Assembly (NCBI GenBank): GCA_038659295.1
Contig: JASNGC010000002.1
Span: 372,001 to 436,000 of the forward strand
Length of the DNA stretch: 64,000 nt
DNA from: Enterocytospora artemiae
Taxonomy: Eukaryota > Microsporidia
Direction of reading: 5' to 3'
Shown: one piece after another, positions 38,237-47,123 of the stretch
How positions within the stretch are numbered: the first letter of the stretch is position 1
Layout: each line of letters opens with the position of its first letter
Translations under genes and position numbers: made by a program
The notes under the pieces: generated by a model
What the model was told of the DNA's origin: nothing
Databases searched by the model: none
What the model saw: the letters and a program-made list of their open reading frames with translations, nothing else

Positions 38237-39613
38237 ATGCCAGATGAAACTAACAATGACTTAGAAAGACTTAAAACCACGAATGCGTTTTTGAAACTAG
38301 GCAGTCACATTGACAACTCCAATGCATCTGTACAAGAAGACACGCCTGTATTTCCTCAGCTATTATTTGAAGATGACGTTGGTGGGGATTTAGCCGATGA
38401 AACTCAGCTGGCAGATTTTACTCAGAATGAAATTGTGATAAATCAAGATGGGAAAATAATTGAACCAGGCCATGACGACTCTCTTGAAGATATTCCAGAA
38501 GCATTACAAAAAACATCAGTATCTCATGAGCAACTGGAAGGCCATCTGTTTGAACTACCAGAGTTTTCATTTACCCAATCGGAGGAAAAGGATGGCGCTC
38601 AGATAGATTCTTCTCATGTCTATATGAACACTGTTGTGGACCTCTACAAAGATATCAGTCAAAAGGTTGCTAGTCTGACCATGGAAAGATCGTATGAGAA
38701 ACAATTGCTTGAGCGATGCTACAGAAGGTTGATAATGCATGATATTGAGGGAGTGAGGAATCTTTTGTCATCAGTTGTAGATGTCGAGATTTCCAAACCA
38801 GAACAGCTCGCAAGCTTTATAGGTTCAGTATGGCCTGACTTTACAAAGTTCTTCGCAAAGGAATCTTATTTGATGTCACAAAATATTCACAAGATTTCCA
38901 AAATGTTAAAATCAGCACTGGAGCTGAATTTAGACCTATCTGAAGAAAATGAAAGACTAAAGAACATGATTCACAGCCACCATGAAGAATACACAGCAAA
39001 TATGGATTCGTTGATGAGGGAAACCATGGCCTTAAAGGATGGATTACTGAAAGAACTAGAAAAGCATAAGCCAATCGATTCACAGCTAGAAAATGATCTG
39101 CTTGCAGAATGTAGAGATATTTTTGAACAAAAAGATAGAAACATTTCCAAGTTAAATGAAAGACTTCAGCAAAGTGAACTACGAATAGCAGAGTTGAAGG
39201 CTGCCATCGAGGCAAATGATGTCGTGGTGTTGAATCAGCAAATCTCTGACCTGAGAAAGACCCAAAAGCAGCTACAAAACGAGAATCTTTCCTTTTCCCA
39301 GTCGATTACTAAACTAACCGAGAAAAACATCAAATATCAAAAAGACCTGGTTTTATTTAACAATACAATTAAAAGGCTAATGTTGGCAGATAAGGTCAAG
39401 AGTGAGACGATACTGAGACAGAAAGCTCTTGTTGAAATGTTCCAAGCCAAGATTTGTACCAATAACTATCCAATTGATAGCTTAAAGAGGAAAAGGGACG
39501 AAATTGATGAGAAACTAAAGAGAGAAACGGATTACTTGCAAAAGCAGTATTTACTTAAGGAAAAGACAGATTGTGAAAAACGTCTATCAGATTTCATTAA
39601 TTTGAGAAAGTAG
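38237..39613 (+). CDS. coiled-coil protein of unknown function
   Basis: 458 residues from the ATG at 38237 (GCCGTG before it; the longer frame begins with TTG). The first 130 residues are acidic and low in structure. From about 140 to the end the sequence is heptad-rich coiled coil (for example LNERLQQSELRIAELKAAIE), with a helical, non-coiled stretch around 170-235 containing PEQLASFIGSVWPDFTKFF. No family recognised; a spindle-pole, kinetochore or nuclear-envelope structural role would fit, but nothing proves it. Confidence 0.8.
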   Translation: MPDETNNDLERLKTTNAFLKLGSHIDNSNASVQEDTPVFPQLLFEDDVGGDLADETQLADFTQNEIVINQDGKIIEPGHDDSLEDIPEALQKTSVSHEQLEGHLFELPEFSFTQSEEKDGAQIDSSHVYMNTVVDLYKDISQKVASLTMERSYEKQLLERCYRRLIMHDIEGVRNLLSSVVDVEISKPEQLASFIGSVWPDFTKFFAKESYLMSQNIHKISKMLKSALELNLDLSEENERLKNMIHSHHEEYTANMDSLMRETMALKDGLLKELEKHKPIDSQLENDLLAECRDIFEQKDRNISKLNERLQQSELRIAELKAAIEANDVVVLNQQISDLRKTQKQLQNENLSFSQSITKLTEKNIKYQKDLVLFNNTIKRLMLADKVKSETILRQKALVEMFQAKICTNNYPIDSLKRKRDEIDEKLKRETDYLQKQYLLKEKTDCEKRLSDFINLRK

Positions 39614-39725
39614 TGCCCTTCAAAATAAATTGTCTATTGGAATTGATAGCTACTGTTTTAAAATAAATTTTACTAAGCCGATGGACACATTACCTCATCC
39701 TTATATATGTTGCAACGCTATTTCA

Positions 39726-39798
39726 TCCCTCGTGGCACAATGGATAGCGCGCTTGACTTCTAATCAAGAGGCTGTGGGTTCGAGTCCCACCGTGGGAG
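39726..39798 (+). tRNA. tRNA-Arg (anticodon TCT)
   Basis: 73-base cloverleaf. Acceptor TCCCTCG pairs with CGTGGGA with one T-T mismatch at the fifth pair. The D arm is GCAC-loop AATGGATA-GCGC, with one A-C mismatch. The anticodon stem is CTTGA/TCAAG with loop CTTCTAA, giving anticodon TCT (reads AGA). The T arm is GTGGG-TTCGAGT-CCCAC. There is no intron and no encoded CCA. Confidence 0.93.
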
Positions 39799-39803
39799 TT
39801 TTT
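39799..39803 (+). terminator. RNA polymerase III terminator of tRNA-Arg
   Basis: A run of five T residues immediately follows the tRNA, as expected for Pol III termination. Confidence 0.75.
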
Positions 39804-40005
39804 ACTGTAGGTTGTATTTTTGCTGATCCCCTGATTTGAGAAGATTAATTATGGTTATCCAATCGACTTGTGCCACACAGCATACTCTTCATGTACACTG
39901 TTCTAGTTAGAAGATTATCTTAAACTGTCTGGATGTCACACTGAAAATATCATATGTAAAAACGCAGCGGCTATTTCCTTTACATTTTTTAAAAAATTAC
40001 CCCGT

Positions 40006-43000
40006 ATGTTTGAAAAGAATATTAACTTTCCAGATGCGGAAAACAAAATTATTAGTTTTTGGAATGATACAGATGCTTTTAACCGTGGAAATAAGTTGAG
40101 TGAAAACAGGCCAGAATATGTTTTTTATGATGGACCACCATTTGCCACTGGGTTGCCTCATTACGGACATATTTTGAGTGGAACCATTAAGGACACAGTG
40201 GGTCGGTATTACTACCAAAAGGGATTTCATGTGGAAAGACGTTTTGGTTGGGATTGCCATGGATTACCTGTAGAATATGAGATAGATAAGAAGTTGCAAA
40301 TCACAGATAGACAACAAATTCTAGACATGGGTATCGACAAGTACAATGAGGAGTGCAAATCAATTGTTATGAAATATTCAAGCGAGTGGGAGGAAACGGT
40401 TGTAAGAATGGGCAGGTGGGTGAAATTCGATGGAGGTTACAAAACAATGGATGCTGAGTTTATGGAATCAACTTGGTTTATCTTCAGTCAGTTATTCAAG
40501 AAGAACAAAATTTACCGAGGATTTAAGATTATGCCATTTAGTACTGCATGTAAAACACCACTCTCTAACTTTGAGGCAAACCAAAATTACAAGGATGTTT
40601 CTGATCCTTCAGTACTTATTGCATTTCCCCTGATATTAAATGGCAGTGCTATGTTCGATGGGCTTACTTTTGAGTCAGTTTCGCTTGTGGCGTGGACTAC
40701 AACACCCTGGACTCTACCATCCAATTGTGGATTGATAGTCAACCAAGACTTCATGTATTCTGTGTTCTATATTAACGATAATCCTAGTAAGCTATTTATA
40801 ATGCACCACAATCGCATAAGTTCATACTTTACAAAATTTAAGGTTCTAAGAGATATCAAGGGCAGCGATATAGTAGGAATGCAATATAAACAGCCCTTTG
40901 CCCTCTTTGAAGAGAAGAGAGCAAAAGGGTTTTTTAGAGTTTTATCGGCAGAATTTGTTTCAGACACCAATGGGACAGCTGTTGTACATTGTGCGCCAGC
41001 CTTTGGTGAGGAGGACTATAAAGTGTTTTTACAGCAAGGATTGGTGTCAAAGGATGAAGCAGTTCCATGTCCTGTTGACGAGAATGGGCTCTTTACCATG
41101 GAGCCCTATAAGGGTATATACATCAAAGATTTAGACAAGATTATTCTTCGGGATATTAAGGATAAGGTTCTAATGAATAGTCGAATTGTACACTCTTATC
41201 CATTCTGCTGGAGGAGTGATACTCCCCTCATTTACAAACTGGTTCCCAACTGGTTTGTGAGGGTTAAAGAGAGTAAGGAAGAGCTGTTGAAAAACAACGA
41301 AAAAATAAACTGGATCCCCGAGGATATTAAATACAAAAGATTTCACAACTGGCTGGCAAATGCAAGGGATTGGGCTATTTCAAGAAATAGATTCTGGGGT
41401 ACACCCATTCCCATTTGGGCACGTGTTAACGAAGATGGCAAATTGGACTATGATGACTTGCTCTGCATTGGAAGTGTTGAAGAGTTGGAGAGCCTGAGTG
41501 GTGAGAAGGATATTCGCGATCTACATAGGCAGTTTATTGATCAAATACTAATTGAACAAAATGGCAAGACATACCGGAGGATTGATGAGGTATTGGATTG
41601 CTGGTTTGAAAGTGGTTCAATGCCATATTCTCAGGATCATTGGCCATTTAAGAATGGCATCTCGAAATCTGTTGAAAAAGGAGACTTTCTACATAGAGAT
41701 AATTTTCCTGCTCAATTTATTGGTGAGGGGCTCGATCAAACAAGAGGTTGGTTTTATACTCTTCATGTTATCTCATCACTTTTGTTTGGAGAGCCAGCCT
41801 TTCAAAACGTTGTGGTGAATGGAATAGTCTTGGCCGAAGATGGTAAGAAGATGTCGAAGAGATTGAAGAACTACCCTTCTCCAGATCTTATTTTTGGTAA
41901 GTACGGGGCCGATGCATTAAGAATATACCTGATAAGCAGTCCTGTTGTGGAGGCAGACAACTTAAGATTCAACGAAGGTGGTGTTAAGGATATTCTTAAG
42001 TCTCTGCTAATTCCTTGGTACAACTCCCTACTCTTTTTTATGGAATGTGAAAACAAGGAGAAAGACTTATTTATGGATCAGTGGATCATGGACAGCTTTT
42101 CAAACCTTAACTTTAAAATTGATCAGGCTATGAAGGCGTATCATCTAAATGCTGTTTTGCCTGCAGCATTGTCTTTTTTGGATGATTTGTCCAATTGGTA
42201 CATTAGGATAAATAGGAAGGAACTGAAATCGGGAGGGAAACTACTAGGAAAGTTGCTCAAGGACTTCTCTATTGTGATGGGTGCATTTACACCGTTCTTT
42301 TCTGAATATTGTTACCAGTCAATTTCTGAAAAAACAGGTGATTGTGAAGAGCTCTCTGTTCACCATTGTTTACTTCAGGAGAGTACTGCTGTTAAAAATG
42401 AGTTTGAATACGCCAAGAATGTAATTGAAGGAATTCGTCAAATCAGAGAAGTGAATGCATTGAAGTTGAAGAGGCCACTAAAAAATGTAACGATCACTTG
42501 CGATGATAAAATTATGGCAATTTTAGAAACTTTTACCTCCGTAATTAAAAGTGAATGCAATGTTCTAAATATTTTGTTTAGGCCAGATTCCTCATATGCA
42601 TACAACATCACTGTTAAACCATGCTTTGCTAACCTTAGTAAAGATAAGGCATCGATGAAGGAAAAACTATCACTTATTAATAGTCTGAATGAAGATGATA
42701 TTAAAAAGGTAGCCTCTGGTGACAGCTCTTTTATCAATCAACTTTCTAGGCTATCTGTTTCTGACTTCATTCTGGAGAAGAAATTTGTAGATGTTCCAAA
42801 CTCTGGTATTTTTGACAACTTTGGTCTTATCTTGGATGTTTCTGAAGATGAAACCATCCGTAATATGACATTAGCTCGCGATTTTAATTCTTTTATTCAA
42901 AAGCTGAGGAAGACTAACTCCCTAAAGATTGAGGACTGTGTTGTGATAAAACTAAACAATCCAGAACTCCAGAGAATTGCAACGCAATACTATAATGATT

Positions 43001-43107
43001 TGGTTTTTGGGAGTAATATCAATGGTGAGTTGGTTTGCAAAGCTGAATATTCATTTGAGAGTGGTATTAGAGAAAAATTGGAGCTATACAAAGTTGTAGG
43101 ACAATAA
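40006..43107 (+). CDS. ILS1: cytosolic isoleucyl-tRNA synthetase
   Basis: 1033 residues; ATG at 40006 follows TACCCCGT. Class I synthetase: the HIGH motif is HYGH at 52-55 in FATGLPHYGHILSGT, and the signature GWDCHGLPVEYEID follows. The editing domain has TTPWTLPSNCGL, and WFVRVKES and the EGLDQTRGWFYTLH segment are present. KMSKR is near residue 615 (DGKKMSKRLKNYP). All are typical of eukaryotic IleRS. It charges tRNA-Ile with isoleucine. Length is close to the yeast enzyme (1072). Confidence 0.97.
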   Translation: MFEKNINFPDAENKIISFWNDTDAFNRGNKLSENRPEYVFYDGPPFATGLPHYGHILSGTIKDTVGRYYYQKGFHVERRFGWDCHGLPVEYEIDKKLQITDRQQILDMGIDKYNEECKSIVMKYSSEWEETVVRMGRWVKFDGGYKTMDAEFMESTWFIFSQLFKKNKIYRGFKIMPFSTACKTPLSNFEANQNYKDVSDPSVLIAFPLILNGSAMFDGLTFESVSLVAWTTTPWTLPSNCGLIVNQDFMYSVFYINDNPSKLFIMHHNRISSYFTKFKVLRDIKGSDIVGMQYKQPFALFEEKRAKGFFRVLSAEFVSDTNGTAVVHCAPAFGEEDYKVFLQQGLVSKDEAVPCPVDENGLFTMEPYKGIYIKDLDKIILRDIKDKVLMNSRIVHSYPFCWRSDTPLIYKLVPNWFVRVKESKEELLKNNEKINWIPEDIKYKRFHNWLANARDWAISRNRFWGTPIPIWARVNEDGKLDYDDLLCIGSVEELESLSGEKDIRDLHRQFIDQILIEQNGKTYRRIDEVLDCWFESGSMPYSQDHWPFKNGISKSVEKGDFLHRDNFPAQFIGEGLDQTRGWFYTLHVISSLLFGEPAFQNVVVNGIVLAEDGKKMSKRLKNYPSPDLIFGKYGADALRIYLISSPVVEADNLRFNEGGVKDILKSLLIPWYNSLLFFMECENKEKDLFMDQWIMDSFSNLNFKIDQAMKAYHLNAVLPAALSFLDDLSNWYIRINRKELKSGGKLLGKLLKDFSIVMGAFTPFFSEYCYQSISEKTGDCEELSVHHCLLQESTAVKNEFEYAKNVIEGIRQIREVNALKLKRPLKNVTITCDDKIMAILETFTSVIKSECNVLNILFRPDSSYAYNITVKPCFANLSKDKASMKEKLSLINSLNEDDIKKVASGDSSFINQLSRLSVSDFILEKKFVDVPNSGIFDNFGLILDVSEDETIRNMTLARDFNSFIQKLRKTNSLKIEDCVVIKLNNPELQRIATQYYNDLVFGSNINGELVCKAEYSFESGIREKLELYKVVGQ

Positions 43108-43288
43108 ACTGACTTCAAGCAGTGCATTTTCAATTTAAGTGTTCTTTGTAATCTTCATGAGAGGGTCAAAATATTCTCTAATAAACAAAAATTTTAGAGA
43201 TAGAAGAAGCACTGTTTACCACAAAATTAATGGGATTTGGAAAACCATTTCCTTGAGGTCCAAAAGAGCTTTTTTTGTGTTATTTTCC

Positions 43289-43292
43289 AAAA
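43289..43292 (-). terminator. Pol III terminator of tRNA-Ser
   Basis: Four T residues on the reverse strand directly follow the discriminator base of the tRNA-Ser gene. Confidence 0.6.
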
Positions 43293-43374
43293 CGATAGTG
43301 GTGGGATTCGAACCCACGCCTCCATAGGAGAATAGATTAGCAATCTACCGCGGTAACCACTTTGCTACACTACC
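43293..43374 (-). tRNA. tRNA-Ser (anticodon GCT)
   Basis: 82-base class II tRNA on the reverse strand. Acceptor GGTAGTG pairs with CACTATC through one G-T wobble, and the discriminator is G. The anticodon stem GTAGA/TCTAT encloses loop TTGCTAA, giving GCT (reads AGC/AGU). A long variable arm (TCTCCTATGGAG region) and a standard T arm with GGTTCGAATCC are present. No intron. Confidence 0.93.
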
Positions 43375-43446
43375 TCGGGGAGAAGGAATTCTACATTCAA
43401 ATTTTATATATGCATCTGGATAAAACAAAAATTATATCTCCTCTCC

Positions 43447-45762
43447 ATGGCCAAAGAAATCGTTGAAACCAGAATTGACACTAAATCAGAACTTTGTATA
43501 AGTAATACAAAGTGTCATAATCCAGAACACAATGCTTGTGGATCTATAGAAATAGAATCTATTCAAGAGCAAAAACCGACTTCGAACACTTCCGTGCCAG
43601 CGAAACCAAATGGATTTAGAATTACTGCTGTCATTGCACATATCGATCACGGAAAGACTACCCTTATAGACAGCCTGATTGCATTCTCAGGATTTATTTC
43701 AAAATCTCTCGCCGGAGATATACGTTATTTAGATTCGAGGAGTGATGAGCAGCAGAGAGGAATCACACTGAAATTAAGCCCTGTATTAATTGGAAATCAT
43801 TATATTTTGGATACGCCTGGACATGTTGACTTTGAATCACTAATATATTCGTCGGCAGTTCTTACAGATAATTTTTTGGTTTTGGTGGATGTCAATGAGG
43901 GGATTACGCCTAGGACCTACAGTTTAGTCAAATTTATAGATAGGAGACGATCTATTCTTGTTTTGAACAAGATAGATAAGTCTTTTGATTATGATCAGAT
44001 TCAATCAATAGTTTATCAGGTCAACAACCTGGTTGGAGAAGATGTATTTGCATGGGAAAAGAACAATGTGATTGTCTGTTGTGCGGTATTTTGTGCGGGG
44101 ACAAATTACAAGCAATTTACTGTTGGAAAGAAAAACTCTCTATCTGCTGCCATTAGAGCATTTGAAATACTAAATAAAAAAATAGCAAATAACGATACAG
44201 AGACTATTGTTAAGAAGTACAATATCAGGATTGTTTCAAAAAAGCACATTCTCAGTGCGGTATTTCCACTTTGTAATGCTGTATTTGATTCGATCGAAAG
44301 CTTTTACTTGAAGGATGAAGATCTGAATGAATCTGATAAATTAATTTGTTCGATGAAGGAGAAAGACATATATTTAGATAATAAGTACTCCAGAAATTGC
44401 ACTGGATTGGGATCAAACAATAATCCAACCTCTATTCATGAATATTCTATGGAGTTCAAAAATAGTTACTCTACACCATTCTATACGATCAAATATAACT
44501 CGCCTCCAAAATTTCTAGCTATCACTGTATATGCCTTATTGAACCAACCACTGAAATATCAGAAGAACAATCTTTTCTTTGTAACACGAGTCATCCATGG
44601 GACAATAGAAGTAAACGAATTGGTTTTGAATATTTCGAATGGGGGCTCTAGGTGGATTCGAATTGAAAGGATTTTTAATTTTTCAATAGGTAAATTTATT
44701 GAAATTAACCATGCCGAGAGCGGTACAATAGTATGCTTGGTTGGAGACTTCGAAAAAAATTCGATAATTGCTTCTGAGCCATGTGGCTTTTACATAAGTC
44801 CGTTTCTTAGTTCTTTCTACAAATCCAAGATTTCGTTGAGGGTTGATAGTAAAATCTACTTGCAAAATGACACAATTGAATCCCTTAAGGAAGTCTTCAG
44901 GACAATGTCGTTTACAGAGCCATCCTTGAAAGTAAGAAAAAACAGGTATGGGGAGTTTGAGATCGGATGCAGTGGCCAGGTACAGTTTGAAAAAATATGT
45001 TCTGATCTTTCCGATATTGGATTTGATTTCGAAATTAAGGATTCAGCAAAAAAATTTAGAGAATTTGCCACATCTATGGCAAGTGGAGGGCATAGCACTG
45101 AGAGTATGGAGCTGCATATTGTAATCCAGAAGAATACCTTTGGCTCTACTCATGGACTGGAATTCGGAGACTGTACGAACAAGAACTTGAGAAAATCACA
45201 GAAGTACAACAATGTATTTGAAATATATAGCGAAGATAATCGAGAAATAGTTGAGAGTGTTTTAGAAATGTTTTGCGAATCCGGTCCCTTGATTAAAGAA
45301 CCAATTATGGACACCCACTTTATAGTCAGGTTCAATGGTGCCTCCTCAGACTCTAAGATATTCAGTATGCTAAAAAACCAAATAGAGGCTATATTTCTAA
45401 AAACTAATCCTAGTATCTGTACATTATTTTATCAGACAAAAATCTCTCTGCAACAAGAGTATCTAGGTTCAGTCTATATGGTTTTGCAAAAATATTTCTA
45501 CAAAATGGAAAGGGAAGTTTATGACGAGGAGTTGGAATTTTTTATAATATTCTGTGGAATTCCGCAATTTCTATTCAAAAATCTTGTGGAAGACATTAGG
45601 GTGCATAGTAAGGGAACTGCATATCTGGAAGTTGAAGAGTCTGAGTATTTTTCTGATCAGCCCATGGGTGTATTTATTGATCCCATAAGACGAGAAAAGG
45701 GGATCTTTTTGGGAGATAAGATAGTAGAAAATCCAGAGAAACAGAGAACCCTGAAGAGATAA
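43447..45762 (+). CDS. EFL1: EF-2-like GTPase EFL1/RIA1, 60S maturation
   Basis: 771 residues. An N-terminal extension of about 55 polar residues precedes the G domain: AHIDHGKT at 64-71, DEQQRGITLKLSP, DTPGHVDF, and NKIDKS. An insert follows, then domain II and the EF-2-like domains III-V (VRKNRYGEFEIGCSGQVQFEKI, and near the end IRREKGIFLGDKI). No diphthamide-site His motif at the tip, and the G-domain insert is shortened. EFL1 with SBDS evicts eIF6/Tif6 from pre-60S particles in the cytoplasm. It differs from EF-2 by DEQQRGITLK(L/S) and the longer insertions. Confidence 0.92.
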   Translation: MAKEIVETRIDTKSELCISNTKCHNPEHNACGSIEIESIQEQKPTSNTSVPAKPNGFRITAVIAHIDHGKTTLIDSLIAFSGFISKSLAGDIRYLDSRSDEQQRGITLKLSPVLIGNHYILDTPGHVDFESLIYSSAVLTDNFLVLVDVNEGITPRTYSLVKFIDRRRSILVLNKIDKSFDYDQIQSIVYQVNNLVGEDVFAWEKNNVIVCCAVFCAGTNYKQFTVGKKNSLSAAIRAFEILNKKIANNDTETIVKKYNIRIVSKKHILSAVFPLCNAVFDSIESFYLKDEDLNESDKLICSMKEKDIYLDNKYSRNCTGLGSNNNPTSIHEYSMEFKNSYSTPFYTIKYNSPPKFLAITVYALLNQPLKYQKNNLFFVTRVIHGTIEVNELVLNISNGGSRWIRIERIFNFSIGKFIEINHAESGTIVCLVGDFEKNSIIASEPCGFYISPFLSSFYKSKISLRVDSKIYLQNDTIESLKEVFRTMSFTEPSLKVRKNRYGEFEIGCSGQVQFEKICSDLSDIGFDFEIKDSAKKFREFATSMASGGHSTESMELHIVIQKNTFGSTHGLEFGDCTNKNLRKSQKYNNVFEIYSEDNREIVESVLEMFCESGPLIKEPIMDTHFIVRFNGASSDSKIFSMLKNQIEAIFLKTNPSICTLFYQTKISLQQEYLGSVYMVLQKYFYKMEREVYDEELEFFIIFCGIPQFLFKNLVEDIRVHSKGTAYLEVEESEYFSDQPMGVFIDPIRREKGIFLGDKIVENPEKQRTLKR

Positions 45763-45829
45763 GGTACACTGGTAGTTTATATTTATTTAGAGGCTTATAA
45801 TATAATTTGATATAGAAGTACTAGACTTT

Positions 45830-46273
45830 TTATCCCAAGAGATAGCCAATGACTATGAAGGTCATGCAAATAAATAAAGATAGAGTTAAGGTTGTACTGA
45901 AATCCACGTGAGTAATTTTCTCTTCGTAAAGTAATATTGTTCCAAATTGTCTCTTGTGCTTGTTGATACTGAAATGGGATGTTAGGATCCGCTTGTTGCA
46001 TCTTAAGATCAATGGCTGGTGTCTTTGAACCTCAAAAACATCAAAAGGAAATCTGCAAAGCGGACATGTGTTCTTATAAAGTCCTTGAGAAACCCATTCA
46101 TTTAAACAGCTTGAGCAAAAAACATGGCCGCATGGAATTATTTGTTCGCGGCTTGGCATTCCAAGACAGATGCTACATGTGTCCCCAATCCAGGATCTAA
46201 GGCCAGTGTCCTCTTCTTCTATGTAAAATATTCCATTGTTGTTAATTTTGACTGTCGATTTTTTTTGAACCAT
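45830..46273 (-). CDS. C-terminally membrane-anchored RING finger E3 ligase (RNF5/185-like)
   Basis: 147 residues from the ATG at 46273; three upstream codons begin with a TTG. The RING is C3HC4: CSICLG near 34-39, CGHVFCSSCLNEW, then CPLCRFPFDV. The last 22 residues form one hydrophobic span (LTLSLFICMTFIVIGYLLG), so the RING faces the cytosol. Size, N-terminal RING and C-terminal membrane anchor agree with the RMA1/RNF5 type of ER-associated degradation ligases, although those have two spans. Substrates unknown. Confidence 0.82.
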   Translation of the reverse strand: MVQKKSTVKINNNGIFYIEEEDTGLRSWIGDTCSICLGMPSREQIIPCGHVFCSSCLNEWVSQGLYKNTCPLCRFPFDVFEVQRHQPLILRCNKRILTSHFSINKHKRQFGTILLYEEKITHVDFSTTLTLSLFICMTFIVIGYLLG

Positions 46274-46572
46274 CTCTATCAAAACTGAAGAGGTTGAAAA
46301 TGGGAGAATTTAAGAAAAATCAATTATAGAATCACAATCCTTGTATCTTCTTCAAAACAAGTAAACCTTTTCTATATAGAAAACATTTTAACCACTCCTT
46401 GAGTATAGCTGGACCACATTAGTGGTTGCTGCGATTCATCGATTGTAAGATTGGTTTTATATTGATTAATATTCCATATTCTCCATTCAAGTTTGTTGCT
46501 GAGTGGTTTTTAGTTGAAAAAGCTTTTGGCTTGTTAATCTTCTAAATTTATCAAATCTGTAGCCCTTATCTA
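46274..46572. other. divergent intergenic spacer
   Basis: Spacer of 299 bases between the RING gene (reverse) and the PDCD5-like gene (forward); the AGCCC block for the latter is at 46560-46564. Nothing else recognised. Confidence 0.3.
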
Positions 46573-46833
46573 ATGGACAATGATAATTTCCTCAGAAATA
46601 TTTGCGATAAAAAGTGTCTTGAGGCCATAAATCTGCTTGAAACTGTAAATCCACTAAAATGCTCTAGCTTGAAGCAAAAAGTTATAGATGATTTCAATTC
46701 GACCGGGCAAGTTGTAAATATCGACAGATATAAGCAGTTAGTTATCTCTATGGAGAATTCCTCCAGTGTTCGTGTTTGTCGTAAGAATACAGGTAGTATT
46801 TACGAATTGGATGACATAGAAGATGTTATGTAG
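46573..46833 (+). CDS. PDCD5/TFAR19-like small protein
   Basis: 86 residues; ATG at 46573 lies downstream of AGCCC. The layout matches PDCD5-family proteins: an N-terminal helix (CLEAINLLETVNPLK), helix LKQKVIDDFNSTGQVVNIDRYKQLVISM (usual V-E-x-x-L-I-x-M-A-x-x-G-Q-L...I-x-x-x-x-L), then a V-x-V-x-R-K-x-x strand and an acidic C-terminus. The family is archaeal-eukaryotic, binds DNA weakly in archaea and prefoldin/tubulin chaperones in eukaryotes. It is shorter than usual (about 125) because the basic N-terminal helix is missing. Moderate certainty. Confidence 0.55.
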   Translation: MDNDNFLRNICDKKCLEAINLLETVNPLKCSSLKQKVIDDFNSTGQVVNIDRYKQLVISMENSSSVRVCRKNTGSIYELDDIEDVM

Positions 46834-47123
46834 TGGGTATTTTGAATGGTTTACCAATAATAAACTGCATTTGGACTTTTTACAGGTTGTAATAACTGAC
46901 TCACAATGGATAAGGTTCTTGACTCCTATTCCTTCTGTTTTTATATATCTTTCTCTAATTATCAGCTGTGATCATCAATAAAATATTTTGAATCTGTTGT
47001 AAAATTTGCAGAATAAACGAGATAAACAACAATCCTATCGTGAGAATGAGTGGGCTGAGTTTGAAAATGACAATTCGTATGGAGGTTTCCCAAAACAAAA
47101 CACGCTTAATTAATCTTGATTTT

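Noticed and set aside
43139..43327. Forward frame of 62 codons before the tRNA-Ser gene
   Set aside because: Its end runs through the tRNA gene and its final residues are a translation of the T arm and acceptor.
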